DNA of 64,000 nt, taken from contig WPIO01000041.1 of NCBI GenBank assembly GCA_009760855.2, forward strand, positions 97,501 through 161,500. The letters run 5' to 3'. The number at the start of each line of letters is the position of its first letter. Positions within the stretch are counted from its first letter, which is position 1. Positions 45,840 to 56,293 of this stretch are shown here, in pieces. The stretch is from Cristatella mucedo. Lineage: Eukaryota > Bryozoa > Phylactolaemata > Cristatellidae. Position numbers and translations under genes: made by a program. The notes under the pieces are model-generated. The model worked only from the letters and a program-made list of their open reading frames with translations. It had not been told where the DNA came from and made no database searches.

Positions 45840-46245
45840 GGGTTTATACCTCGTACAAACCTTAAATCCTTTGCTGACCGTGCATTTAGTTCGTATGCTC
45901 CCAAAGCCTGGAACTCCCTCCCAACCTGCGTCAGAACATCCCCTGACCTGACCACATTTAAAAGGAACTTAAAAACACACCTATTTAGGACAGCATTTAG
46001 TGGGTCCCTATGATTCGTCCTTGATGTGCTTATGCGTGCTGACACTGTGCATGCTGCCACTAACCACATTTGCATGCTGACCCTGTGCATGTCACCCCTA
46101 ACCATATTTTTCATTTTGTTTGTTTTTCAAGCACGATTGTACTTACCATTCAATTGCATTTCACTTTGCAGCAAATGTAAAGCGCCTAGAAAGAGATTAA
46201 GTTCTCTGAGGGTGCTTTATCAAGTGCATTATTATTATTATTATT
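45840..46245 (+). mobile_element. LINE-A 3' end
   Basis: IPRTNLKSFADRAFSSYAPK, then AWNSLPTCVRTSPDLTTFKR and KTHLFRTAFSGSL, uninterrupted. Then 3' UTR, stem-loop (gcgcctagaaagagattaag, ttctctgagggtgc) and ttattattattatt. Strongly 5'-truncated, young. Confidence 0.93.
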
Positions 46246-46820
46246 TGCACTGAGGCATAACCTTGCTCAGTACAACACTAGACTACAGCCACGGCAGTTG
46301 TTCCTTTCCATCGTTGGCCTAACTATCTCTAGACTAGGCAGTTAGAATTGAGGGGAATGTAAGATATTTACCTACCGATTCGCAAGTAAGTAGTACTAAT
46401 GCTCGTGCTTAAATTGCTTATTTCTCTTCGGGTTTTCAGTGATCGTGATTGCGCTTTATTTGCTCTTTGGTTATATGTTGATGCACCAGCTTATTCCCGG
46501 GTAATACTGTGTTAGCTGTCTTCAGGACTTCGTCACCTCTTTGAAAAGATTGCATCTTGACAATGTCCGTCTCACCTGATGACCGGCGATTTCCCCCACT
46601 CTTTCCTCATTTGTATCTTATCTCACAAGGGAAAGAAGAAGGAGTGGCGCTAATGATGAGATAGCCACGGAAGAAATACTTACTGAAAAGAAGAGAGAAT
46701 GAAAGAAGTGAGACAGTGATTGGTAGGTAGATACCAAAATTAAAAACAGCATGTGAAAAGAGAGGAAGGGCATGACATGCAGATACACAGAGCAACAGAA
46801 AGGGAGAGGGAGACAGAGGA
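46246..46820. other. Unassigned sequence
   Basis: A short phase-2-to-0 open segment at 46440-46500 with acceptor-like gggttttcag and donor-like gggtaata was weighed as a missing exon but resembles nothing in GT31. Purine-rich toward the right. Confidence 0.35.
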
Positions 46821-46832
46821 GGCAGAGAGATA

Positions 46833-46869
<37 letters not shown>

Positions 46870-46895
46870 AAGAGAGAAGAAAGAAAGATGGGAAG
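46821..46895. repeat. Imperfect GA-rich stretch
   Basis: gagagagagagagagagaaa with gaaagaaag variants. Confidence 0.85.
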
Positions 46896-47520
46896 AGAGA
46901 GGACTAGTCATCGTAGTTTGGTTCATACATCAGAGAGCCAGCCGATGAACAACGCCAACGGTTTGTTTCGCAAGGCACGGAGCCGCAAGACTCACGACTG
47001 CCTTCGCCCCCTTCTCACACTCGAGTCCCCTCTTCGACCCTGGCTGTCCCTTGGCCGACCCCGATGGTGAATCCACCATCTGTTCACCAGCTGGTTATCG
47101 GCCTGTGTCAACGCCTCATTAGAAGCTGACCACAGCTGTGCACAGGCCTCTCTCGGGGATGCTCCCACCAGCTGTTGAGGAAAGGAGCTGTACCAGCCCC
47201 CATGCTACTACACTACTACACGCCCCTTGACTTTAAGGTCACAAGTTTGCAGCATCAACACAAAGGGTCACCAGTTTGCAGCACCGACACATGTAGCTGC
47301 AATGTACAGAGCAGCATATAGCAAGCCTATCCGCCTCTGCCGATCCTGCCGTCGCGTCTCCCACATGTGCAACTGCTTCTCCAGCCTGCACAGCCTCTCG
47401 AGCCTTCCCAGTCTCTCCGTCCTGTGCAGGCTAGTCCGTCTGTACACACTCCGGCCTAGGCCACGTCAAAGCCCACCGGCTGGTCGCAGGCCAACGTCAC
47501 TGTCATGGCTTGCTCTGCAC
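46896..47520. other. Unassigned, GC-richer
   Basis: Several frames of 60-104 codons, none recognised. Cysteine and serine-rich reading in the plus frame at 47227-47541 looks like chance. Confidence 0.4.
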
Positions 47521-47763
47521 CGCAGGCCGCCGACTCTGTAGCAGGCCACTGCCGACTCTGTCGAAGGCCACTGCCGACTCTGTCGCAGGCCACTGCCCAC
47601 TCTGTCGAAGGACACTGCCCACTCTGTCGCAGGTTACTGCCGACTCTGTCGCAGGCCACTGCCGACTCTGTCCCTGGCCACTGCCGACTCTGTCGCAGGC
47701 CACTGCCGACTCTGTCGCAGGCCACTGCCGACTCTGTCGCAGGCCACCGCCGACTCTGTCGCG
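47521..47763. repeat. 22-bp minisatellite, about 11 units
   Basis: Unit ccgactctgtcgcaggccactg with variants (cgaagg, ccctgg, cccac). Since 22 is not a multiple of 3, every frame yields a 22-residue repeat, and four overlapping open frames cover it. That pattern is expected of a stop-free tandem repeat and is not evidence of a protein. Confidence 0.96.
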
Positions 47764-48130
47764 GAAGCCGCCTTCCTCGCGGACGCCGCTGCCTTTCCCG
47801 AGGACGCTGCCACCCTCCTCTGTGGGCAGTCTCACTGTCTGTCGCCTCACACAACGCAACTGCTTCGCAAGGAGCAAAAACAAGTGCCACTCACTCGGTT
47901 CATAGCCACTTTTCTTGGTCTCCCTCTCGAAGTTCAGCAGCCTGTTTACACGGGCCAAAGTCACTTCCGCCGAGAAATCGCAACTGTTGTGAATACAGAT
48001 TTGGCTCTGACAGCATTCTGAGTTCTCAGTTGCATGTGGTGAGCTTACTTAAGTGTGAAGATTACCTGCTATTGCAGTCGGATTTGAGAGTAAGCCTGTA
48101 TCTACAGCGTTAGCACTACTGTGTATGTAT
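47764..48130. other. Unassigned sequence
   Basis: Continues the open frame out of the minisatellite (gccgccttcctcgcggacgc and following) without recognised domains. Confidence 0.4.
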
Positions 48131-49485
48131 AACGACCTTATCCGAAATGTGGGCTTAGGCAGAGTCTCTGCTAGCTCTATTATACCTCTCGGCAGATTTT
48201 CATACCAGTGATCGCCGAGTCCTTCCTTGAGTGCTTGTCATCTCTTCTGCTTGTGACCGGCATTGCAGTGCAGTGGTTTAGGTTCTATATCTGCTGAAGA
48301 TTCCAGATCATAGATGTGCCAGCAGCTGTCGGTCATCCAGTTACTCCCAATAGTATGGGGCCGATGTAATCGCTAAGCACAGTCCAGGCTTTCATTTTCA
48401 AGCAAAATACTCCTGAATCTGTTTGTGCTAGCTGTGATTCTCCTGGCTGCTGCTGCTCACACTCTCAATTTCCTTGCTGCTACTTGTATTGCTGACATTT
48501 GCAATTGGATGGCAGCAAACTTTCAAATTGACGACGATACATACAACCAACCTAATTGTTGTGGGCAACCTAATATCTCGCACAGAAACTAGAGCCAAAA
48601 TGCTCAAAATGGGCTCATCTAGCATATATTGTGTAGTCTCTCCTCTTTGGGCAATCTGATGTCCTGCTCCAAAACGACCTGTCACTAGAAGACCACGTCA
48701 GCTCCTCGGTCAAGTCTGCATACTTTCATCTACGTGACTTGCAGACATTACTTGCATGGCTAAGGTTTAGTTAGATAAGGATACCACAGCCTTGCTGATC
48801 GATGCATTTTTGACATCCTATCTAGACTTTTGTAGCTCACTGATTTAAGGTCTTCCGGCCTATGCAGTAAGATGCTTACAGTTGGAGCACAACTCTGTAT
48901 CTAGGCTTGTCCGTCGTGAATCACAACTGCTACATTACACCACTTCTAACCGACCTCCACTGGCTCCCTATCAGCAGCTTAACAAAATCAGATTTTTATC
49001 ACACACTTATAGATGTGCTTAATGCTCTTGCTCTGATCTACTTATCTGAAATATTTAATACTCAGGCTTCACTACATAGCAGCTGCTCCTTTTACTGTAG
49101 TCGTTCAGCTGTGCCTCGGATGCATCAAATCAAATCCTTTGGCGACCGTGCTGTTAGTTCATGTGATCCCAAAGCCTGGAACTCACTCCCAACTGACTCC
49201 ATGACACCCCCTTACTTGACGACATTTTAAACGATGCTAACAGCTCACACGTGAATCGCAGCAATAGCTCCATCCGTGGAGATTGTCCGTTGTGCTTATA
49301 CGTGCTGAGATTGTATGTGTCATTAATAGCTTGTTATTATTTACTATTGTTATTAATATACATTGGGAGCTTATTACTATGTCATTAACTAGCTTATGTT
49401 GATCCTTTCCAGCATATTTATGTATAGGCCTAGACAGATTTAGTTCAGTCAAGGTGCTGTACAAATGCTTCCTCATTATTGGTAT
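48131..49485 (+). mobile_element. LINE-A' copy, old
   Basis: Follows the RT-to-3' part of LINE-A in broken frames: VGNLISRTETRAKMLKMGSS (compare LVMGKPSVIQKLERLMLKIG), then TPLLTDLHWLPI and KSFGDRAVSSCDPKAWNSLP. It ends with stem-loop ggcctagacagatttagttc / aaggtgctgtac and a cctcattattgg tail. Diverged from LINE-A throughout. Confidence 0.82.
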
Positions 49486-49508
49486 TGCCACGATCTAGCT
49501 TTACGACT

Positions 49509-49563
<55 letters not shown>

Positions 49564-49610
49564 CTCTCTCTGTCTCTGTCTCTGTCTGTCTCTGTCTCGA
49601 ATCTCTTGCT
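49509..49610. repeat. (TC)n microsatellite with (TGTC) end
   Basis: About 50 bases of pure TC, then tctgtctctgtc variants. It lies about 30 bases upstream of an exon acceptor, so it may add to that exon's pyrimidine tract. Confidence 0.93.
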
Positions 49611-49641
49611 TTGAAGCACGTTTGAAGCTCTCGTTTTACAG

Positions 49642-49794
49642 GTCGAAATTTCTACTGTCAGCTTCCGAGCAACCGACCTGGCTGACTCTCAGTGGTCATC
49701 GATCGACATCAATAATGACGATGACGGCAGTAATGATGACCACGAGTGTGCATTCCTCTACAAGAGTGCCACCGTAAATGCTGTCCTAAACAAG
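49642..49794 (+). CDS. B3GALNT2: B3GALNT2-like gene, lumenal insert exon 1
   Basis: 153 nt, 51 codons, phase 0 in and out, between ctctcgttttacag and AAG|GTAGTC. It reads VEISTVSFRATDLADSQW, an acidic low-complexity INNDDDGSNDDHE, and CAFLYKSATVNAVLNK. The vertebrate enzyme has VVSVSFRVLYP and later RNITVKLYQAEQEE at this place, as I remember it, so order and character fit. The frame stays open past the donor to 49852, where a second donor (CGG|GTGAGC) in phase 1 does not fit the next exon. The first donor is preferred because it keeps phase. Confidence 0.72.
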
Positions 49795-49903
49795 GTAGTC
49801 GAAGCACCGCACCTCGATCTGCTCAGAGTTTACTACTGCATGCCAGCCACGGGTGAGCTGCCTTGTGTAGAAAATTTGTCTGTGGCATATTTTTTATACT
49901 CAG

Positions 49904-49993
49904 GACTTTGCCGGTGTCATCAGATGCCTTGATTGTCCACCACTTGATGATGGCTGCTCTACATCGTATGACAATAGTGGGTTGATCCAATGG
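49904..49993 (+). CDS. B3GALNT2: B3GALNT2-like gene, lumenal insert exon 2
   Basis: 90 nt, 30 codons, phase 0 in and out, between a strong acceptor (tttttatactcag) and a perfect GTAAGT donor. It reads DFAGVIRCLDCPPLDDGCST and ends SGLIQW. With the next exon, GLIQW-VVDASKLQVHG matches NKLWYKPVEQFILPE of the vertebrate protein, as I remember it, and VIRCLDCPP matches IARFSPPSC. The intron before it is only about 109 bases, far shorter than the others in this gene. Confidence 0.78.
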
Positions 49994-50210
49994 GTAAGTG
50001 GCACTTGCAATCTAGCTGATAAACTAGCTGCAAACTAGTCCGTGTCTTTGGATATTGCCACACCTGCAGCCCCTGGGCCAACTCTGTCAATACTGCCAGT
50101 GCAGTTGAATTGACTTATTATTCTAGCATAGGTGGCTCAACGGAATGTCTGGTGTGGTGAAAAAGCAAGTTGACGTTGCTATAGTTGATAGACGATTGAT
50201 TATTCCGATC
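49994..50210. other. Intron sequence
   Basis: Starts at the GTAAGT donor. Nothing else recognised before the SINE-1 copy. Confidence 0.5.
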
Positions 50211-50400
50211 GCCGTGATGGCACACTAGGTAAGGTGGTTGCTTTCACGACCTCGGGACCGAGGTCGTGGGTTCGATTCCTGCGGTGGGCGATTCTTTATT
50301 GCCACTGCAAGCGGTGGTGATAGCCGTATAGGCTCTTCTGTCGCAATACAAAAAGAGGCTGTTTAATCAGCTAGGGTTTATTTATTTTTATTTTATTTGT
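50211..50400 (+). mobile_element. SINE-1 copy, best preserved
   Basis: gccgtgatggcacactaggt head, cacgacctcgg-ga-ccgaggtcgtg hairpin, B box gggttcgattcc, atcgccac-like/gtggtgat hairpin, then aaaagaggctgtttaatcag and T-rich tail. Useful as the family reference. Confidence 0.95.
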
Positions 50401-50984
50401 CAAGTTTATTAGTTGACGAAGGCTGTTCGGTTATATATTTTGCCGAAAACAGGCATGTCCAGTCGAACACATATAACAGCCTTAGTGAGACTGCTGAGGA
50501 TTAAAACCAGTGGATTTATGGTGGAGAGTACATTTGGTTGTAGACTCGTCATCGTATGTCTCGTACCTCGGGAAGTGTGAGAGTTGTTAAGGAATGAATG
50601 GTTTCTGCTAGGTAAAAGACTTCGCTGCCAGCCATCTTTAATGTGCCCTTGTTCGACACTGGTTGCTGAATATGCGAGGGTATCACGAGTTTGAGACGGA
50701 TTAGCTATCAATGTGCGATATCGTCAGACAAGGGCCTAGGTACTGATCATGCCGTATATTGTGTGCCTGCATTTGTGTTTGATTCGTGTTGTGCCATCAA
50801 GTACACCAACAATATGTCGGGCCCTAGATGGGCTTTGTAGAGCTTTTGAAGCTCTTAATCCTGGCCCTTGGTGCATGCAAATTTCTGTACATGAGTACCA
50901 AAATGCTCGTGATTTTAGACCTTGGTCCTCAGCAAGGCCAATTGTTGTTGTACTGCCTAGCCATCTTGGCAGATCAGCTCGATA
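50401..50984. other. Unassigned, perhaps an element end
   Basis: The 100-codon minus frame at 50409-50711 resembles the pre-RT end of LINE-B near 36208-36441 in character (PKGSYQ-like basic and aromatic), but the match is too weak to assign. Intronic by position. Confidence 0.35.
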
Positions 50985-51840
50985 ATAATACTAGTACGTG
51001 TGATATAGCATCCTCAGAGAACTCAATCTCTTTCTAGGCACTTTACATTTTCTGCAAATGAAGCACGATCGAATGGCTAGTGGTAGCATGCTCAAGAAAC
51101 AACAATAACAACATGGTTAAGGGTGACATGCACATGGTCAGTATGAAAGCATGGTTAATGACAGGGTCAGCACTCATAAGAACATAAAGGTCGAACCACA
51201 GAGACCCACTAAACGCTATCATAAATAGATGCGTTTTTAGTTTTTTTTTTAATGTGGACGAGTCAGGAGATGTCGTGCCACGAGTCGGGAGGAAATTCCG
51301 GGTTTTGACAGCATACGAACTAAAGGCACGGTCTCCAAAGTACTTCTCGGCAAGAGGGAGAGTATATGCCGTGAAAAGAAGTGGACTAAGCACAGAGACC
51401 TGAGGTACCCTATACTTCAGGGGTTCCTCGGATGATCTTCGTCTATTCACATCAATATTCTGGAGTCTCCCTCTGATATAGTACCTGTACCATTGTATGC
51501 AGTGCCAATGATGCCCGGGCGAGATGAGAGGCGCTCGAAAAGGATTTGATGATCGATGGTATCAAAAGCTGCCGAAAGATCGAGCAAAACAAGCAGAGAC
51601 ACTCTACCCACGTCTGCATTACTAAGTAGGTTGTTGAACACCCGAAACGATGCTGACTCTGTGGACTGATTAGCTCTAAAACCAGACTGGAACTTACTAG
51701 CAAGGTTTGAAGTTTCAATATATGAGTTCAGCTAGTCTGCCACGACTTGTTCCAGTGTTGGTACACATGGTAGGAGGTAGACTTGACAGAAGTTGCTCAA
51801 GTTCTCTTGGTCTAGTGTTGCTTTCTTGAGTAGTGGCCTG
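50985..51840 (-). mobile_element. LINE-A copy, internally deleted
   Basis: Stem-loop at the left (tagcatcctcagagaactca), 3' UTR and end of ORF2 (FGDRAFSSYAVKTRNFLPTR). It then jumps at about 51350 straight into RT (LSPLLFTAYTLPLAE), and goes on to LDLSAAFDTIDHQILFERLS and the pre-RT part to 51840. The YADD box and most of the C-terminus are missing. Confidence 0.88.
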
Positions 51841-51925
51841 ACTACAACCTTTGAGTGCATGCAAAGAGCTGCAGTTCGTTATGGTGTTATACAAATGTAC
51901 ATTCTGTTATTGTTATTTGTTGGGC
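51841..51925 (+). mobile_element. Decayed element tail
   Basis: tgcaaagagctgcagttcgt then tatggtgttatacaaatgta and ttgttattt, the tail type of LINE-A', on the strand opposite to the LINE on its left. Confidence 0.45.
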
Positions 51926-52304
51926 GATCGTCATGATGGTGTCGCAGTCATTTTGCATTGTGCTCATTTTGAGTTCCATAGAGTCGCCCTGCAAGGTTAG
52001 AGAGGTACTGGCATCTTATTGAGTAGGAAATAGTAGGTCTCTTCCTTGGGGCTTCCAGCTGTTCAATGGATGCTTTTCCAAACTGGATAGATTCACCTGG
52101 GCCTCAGAGGCACATAAGCAAGCTGCACTCATTAAAGATTTATAGGGTTGCAGTAATTTTTGACATGTGAAAAGGGTCCGGATGGGAAACAGTCGTTTTT
52201 ATAAACCAACGACAGTTCATAACTTCTTTTTGCGAATGCTACTTCAGACATTGGCCGGAATTCCAAAACCTTTGTACACACCTATTCACCACATTGCTTG
52301 TGAA
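51926..52304. other. Unassigned sequence
   Basis: Intronic by position. Nothing recognised. Confidence 0.45.
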
Positions 52305-52462
52305 TCTTAACCTTGGGGTAAGGTACTCTTCTACTACTCGTGACCATTCAGCGGGTTCGAGTCCTGCAGCAGGCGATTCTTCATTACACACTACAAGCAG
52401 GATTGGTGGCCGTTTAGGCTCTTCTGCTACTATATTAATGAGGCTATTGAATCAGGTGACCT
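52305..52462 (+). mobile_element. SINE-1 copy, worn
   Basis: Head ggggtaaggtactcttctac, B box gggttcgagtcctgc, then ttaggctcttctgctactat and gaggctattgaatcagg. Hairpins partly lost. Confidence 0.75.
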
Positions 52463-52951
52463 TTACTTTACTTGTTAGAGAAAGCAGTTACTTGTTGCTT
52501 CTATTGGTAAAGAACTTCCAGTTGATGTTAAGATCCCACTGCCCGTAATATCACTGGTAGGAGGAAATCTGTCTTTCGGGTACCATCTGACACGGGCTTC
52601 CTGTAAGGCAGGATCTTTGATCGTCGGCAGCATCAGCCATGCACCCTGGTGTCCACATTTTCTTTGGTCTGAGCATTGTGTGAGGTTCAGCTTTTGCTGC
52701 ATCCCGTTGCAGCAATCTCTGGCCATATGGTGGGCGATTATTATGTGAATATGACCTTTCATGCCTCGATTTAAGGCCGGAGACCTTACTAGTGATTGCT
52801 GCTACATAGCTGTACATTACCCATGCATTTCTCGGTGCAACACGAAGCAGCACCGTGACCAAATGCCTGCATTTCCAAGCTTGACCAGTCACGACGGCAT
52901 ATGTCAGCGCAGTGATTGACCTCACAGGTGGCTCAATTTGTCTCTCCTTAG
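52463..52951. other. Intron sequence
   Basis: A 182-codon open frame on minus (52551-53099) overlaps the exon that follows on plus; it has no recognised domain and is taken as a shadow. Ends in acceptor tctctccttag. Confidence 0.5.
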
Positions 52952-53027
52952 GTTGTGGATGCCAGCAAGCTTCAAGTGCATGGCGAATCCTGTGAAGGCG
53001 CTGTGTCGTTTCAGATCCGAGCAGTCG
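52952..53027 (+). CDS. B3GALNT2: B3GALNT2-like gene, lumenal insert exon 3
   Basis: 76 nt: VVDASKLQVHGESCEGAVSF, then QIRAV, plus one base. Acceptor tctctccttag, donor GTCG|GTAAGG. The ESCEGAVSF block matches ESFEGTIVWE in the vertebrate enzyme. Phase 0 in and 1 out, which fits the GT31 exon at 54158 directly. The vertebrate protein has roughly 50 more residues between these two segments, so either this species is shorter or one more phase-1 exon hides at 53028-54157. Confidence 0.78.
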
Positions 53028-53584
53028 GTAAGGTGGCCAGTTTCTCACCGCTTTGCTTCTGCGCTTCTTTTCCCGTGCCAGCATTGCAGCAGTGCACACA
53101 CGTTTGCAGCTTCGGCTCTGCTATGGGGACATGTAGGGAGGGAGTTTGTCTGGAGAGCTGGCTAGTGGCAAAATCCAGCCAGCGTGGCTTTCAAACGCTC
53201 TAGTGACGTGTGAGCGGTCGTTGCTGTGCTGTCTGTGCAGACCTGTACTAAAGAGGTTAATAGTTTTGAGCTCGTGGCATGCCTCGTCGGTCGCGGTAGT
53301 TGAACCCTTGACTGCTGTGCCGCGACGAAGACGACCATCGAGCTCTTCGTCCCAGGCAGCTGTCGATTGTGTCACTGTTGCCCGTGCCTCCGCTGCTCCA
53401 GGAAGGAAGTACGTCCGGTCAATAAATCAGAGTTCATCTCGTTATTCATGCCGTTTATGAGGTAGATAAGGGATCTGATTATGCAGCCAGCCTGCTTGCA
53501 CCATCTCGGGTCATCCTCCGGTATGACCCATTTCTGTCCAGTTTTGTTGCACTCCAAATGGACAGCTGTTGACACGGATGGTCT
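53028..53584. other. Intron sequence
   Basis: Several open frames of 64-104 codons, none with a fitting acceptor, donor and phase. A candidate acceptor at about 53400 (ctccgctgctccag) leads into an early stop. Confidence 0.45.
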
Positions 53585-53670
53585 AAATAATTATAATAGT
53601 AATATATTTGTATAGCGCCATCAAAGAACTTAATCTCATTGTAGGCACTTGACATATGCTGTCTTGCTGG
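53585..53670 (-). mobile_element. Element tail
   Basis: aataattataatagtaatat then tagcgccatcaaagaactta and aggcacttgacatatgctg. Only the 3' end is present. Confidence 0.7.
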
Positions 53671-53734
53671 CATGCTGTTGGCCTAGCCCAGGTATAGCAT
53701 GTTTTAGCTAAAAATCAGGTCGACATTTCGAGCT

Positions 53735-53851
53735 CTCTCTCTCTCTATCTCTCTCTCATCTCTGTCTCTCTCTGTCTCTCTCTGTCTCTCTCTGTCTCAT
53801 CTCTGTCTCTCTCTGTCTGTCTCTGTCTGTCTCTGTCTCTGTCTCTCTGTC

Positions 53852-53944
<93 letters not shown>
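53735..53944. repeat. Compound (TC)n / (CTGT)n microsatellite
   Basis: ctctctctgt units at the left, a pure (ctgt)n core of about 80 bases (53845-53925), and (ct)n at the right. Confidence 0.96.
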
Positions 53945-53945
<1 letters not shown>

Positions 53946-54157
53946 GTAGCCCGGCTCTGCAGCGACCAGCAGTCTGCTCTCAGGCCTCTGTGTTAGCAAA
54001 TATGGCTGCTCACTTCTAGACTTGGGGTTCTCGATCCCGATTCTTGGGAAGGATGGGCTGCTGGGAAGGATTCTGCTGATTCTGAAGACTCCTTCTGCTG
54101 CAGCTGCCTTAGTAGGCAGCAGCTAGCGCACACTCTCGACGATTGCTTCGCCTGCAG

Positions 54158-54341
54158 AGCCGGTGCGGCTTCTGGAGCACGTCGGCAATTACGCCGCTCG
54201 TCAGAGCGGCTGGGCGAGCCACATGGCCAAGATGGACGAGCTGCTCGCCGGCGAGGCGGCACTCCATCGCGACCTCGTTCTCGTGGACACGCCGGACGTG
54301 TACAGAAACCTCGCCGACAAGCTGCTGAAGAGTGTGCAGTG
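54158..54341 (+). CDS. B3GALNT2: B3GALNT2-like gene, GT31 central exon
   Basis: 184 nt between gattgcttcgcctgcag and a TG|GTCAGT donor. It reads PVRLLEHVGNYAARQSGW, then MDELLAGEAALHRDLVLVDT and PDVYRNLADKLLKSVQW. The block DLVLVD..DVYRNLADKLL is the GT31 signature before the DxD motif; the vertebrate protein as I remember it has DIVFVDVVDTYRNVPAKLL. Phase 1 in and 2 out. The donor is not the strongest GT, but it alone gives the right phase and keeps the conserved W at the junction. The exon is GC-rich compared with its introns. Confidence 0.92.
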
Positions 54342-54800
54342 GTCAGTGGCCAGCAGCCAGCGCACGAGCCGGCGAGGCTGTCCACGCACGCACGCGTGCT
54401 TGCACCGCCTGCTTGACGCCGTTTCGGCTCGATTTCTGGGCCCGCGCTCGCCGCTGCCCATCGACGTGCAAGACTTTTTTTTTACGGTGAACCGCCGCTT
54501 TCGAGGGGCTCCCTCAGCTTTGCTTGTAATGAACCTTTTTCGGCTCGCGTGTTGGCTCGTGAGTAGTAACACAACTGCCGGGCAATGCTAGTTTGGCTGG
54601 CAGGCAGCAAACCAAAATGCTTTGTTTTTTGTCACGGAGTCTTCTTTTTTGTTCACCTTGACCTTCTAAGAATAAGGACTGTGCACAGGTGACAAATAGT
54701 CCGGCCGTAAGCAAGATGGCTTTTGACGTAACAGTTTGTGCATCGTCATTTTCCGCCTCAGCTTTATTTGAGTATTTTTTGCCACTTCCTCGTGCCACCT
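54342..54800. other. Intron sequence
   Basis: Open frames continue past the donor by chance. Nothing recognised. Confidence 0.5.
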
Positions 54801-56035
54801 TCGGCATGACTACAATGTATGTCATACTTTTCCCCAACTTTATTGCCCAGCACGATCCTTTACGGCTTTCATTTTCACCCAGAGGCTTTACAGCTTTACC
54901 TATGCTTTGATCCCTACCTGCCTTTAAGCTCGTTGAACTCTCTTAGCTACTTTGCAGCATACATTGCTGACCGATGCTTTTGGATGGCAGCAAACTTTCT
55001 CAAACTGCACAACGATGAAACAGGCCAACGAGGTGTTGATCATAAAGTGAATAGCATAATCCTTTAGATGAGCTCGGCCAGCATATCTCCTGTAGCATAT
55101 GGATACTATCTGGGCGTCCTGTTCTAAAATGACCTTCCATTAAATGACCAGCCTACTTTCAGCTATGCAACCTCACAAATTCGGGCATGCACACGTAAGG
55201 ATGCCACAGCCGAGCAGATCCGTGCTATTTTAAAATTCCGTCATTGTGCCTCCTTACTTGTAGGTCCTCCCACCTGTACAATGAAACGCTTACAGTTGGT
55301 GTGAGACTCTGCAGATAGGGTAGCCTGTCGTAAACTTTGCAACTGCCTTACTCACGGCTACTAATCTACCAACACGTGGCTCCCCCATCGAGCAGAGGTT
55401 TGACGTCAAGGCTCTGTCACTCACTTTCAGGCCCCTCCATTCTCTTGCTCATGAATACATATCCGAAATACTTCCTACACAAAACGACAGCCACTCTCCT
55501 GCTGCAGACTATGGTACATCCATTTCAGCCGGCCTGAGCTGCTACTTCTATGCTACTCACTACCTCAACTGCTCTCCTGACTCTGCTATGCTTCCTACTT
55601 TCTCTTTGTTGCATGAGAGGAAGCCTGTTGGCTACCAAATGCATACTGAAGGCCACATAGGTTGTGAGTGCGCTATACAAAACTATCCTGCATAACACCC
55701 ACACAGTCTTTGTGGCTTTGTGAAGTTGCAGACGGAGATACATTACATTACATTACCACCGGCTCTTCTGATTCAAGTCGTGTATTGGTGCCTCAGGCCA
55801 TCCTTAAATTCTATCTACGATCTCCCCGAATTGACGACCTAAACAAAGAAGCGACCACCTGTTCCTCACAGCATTTCATCTGTCCATATGAATTGTTCTT
55901 TGTGTGCCTAAGCATGCTGACAGTGTGTATGTTATCACTAAACTATCGACATGCTAGCTTTCCAGCATATGTGAAGTGCCTAGAAAGTGATTCGGTTCCC
56001 CTAGGGTGCTGTATGCAATATATTATTATTATGAT
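54801..56035 (+). mobile_element. LINE-A' copy split by LINE-B
   Basis: The LINE-A' part before the split follows RT to C-terminus in broken frames (LQLYLCFDPYLPLSSLNSLS, IADRCFWMAANFLKLHND). It resumes at about 55757 with the 3' end (ccaccggctcttctgattca, gtgcctcaggccatcctta), a 3' UTR, stem-loop (tgcctagaaagtgattcggt) and a ttattattatg tail. Confidence 0.82.
55505..55755 (+). mobile_element. LINE-B end nested in LINE-A'
   Basis: Starts within the LINE-B C-terminus (gcagactatggtacatcc, ggcctgagctgctacttcta), runs to the end and ends ttgcagacggagatacatta with (cattacatta). LINE-A' continues on both sides, so this is a severely 5'-truncated insertion. Confidence 0.85.
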
Positions 56036-56164
56036 GCAGACTGAGTAGGATGAATCAAGCACAGTTGGATTCCTGTCTTAGGACACTCACCGTGGGGGAA
56101 ATGAGGTGCCACAGTGCACCCTGAGTGGAATGGGCCGTATGTGCTGCTTCGCTTGTTCAAACAG

Positions 56165-56293
56165 GTTCCGATTGCACCACGACTTCGACTATTTTATGAA
56201 AACAGACGACGACTGCTACGTGGATGTTGACTCCCTGGTGCATAGGCTGAGCCGACTGGAGGATACTATGCGCCGGGGCCTGTGGCTAGGCAG
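56165..56293 (+). CDS. B3GALNT2: B3GALNT2-like gene, DxD-motif exon
   Basis: 129 nt between tcgcttgttcaaacag and GGCAG|GTGAGC. It reads FRLHHDFDYFMKTDDDCYVD, VDSLVHRLSRLEDTMRRG and LWLG. KTDDDCY contains the DxD motif that binds the metal and UDP-sugar; the vertebrate form is LLKTDDDCYIDLEAVFNRI. Phase 2 in and out. All expected catalytic residues of this stretch are present. Confidence 0.95.

Noticed and set aside
46440-46502. Short phase-2-to-0 open segment with acceptor and donor, as a possible missing exon after the GT31 N-terminal exon
   Set aside because: Phase fits but the residues do not resemble the expected VKFIIG-type strand or anything in GT31.
47456-48113. Four overlapping frames of 131-202 codons
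   Set aside because: They come from a stop-free 22-bp tandem repeat; the repeated residues differ by frame and none has a known domain.
52551-53099. 182-codon minus-strand open frame
   Set aside because: No recognised domain, and it overlaps a plus-strand exon (52952-53027) supported by splice sites, phase and similarity.
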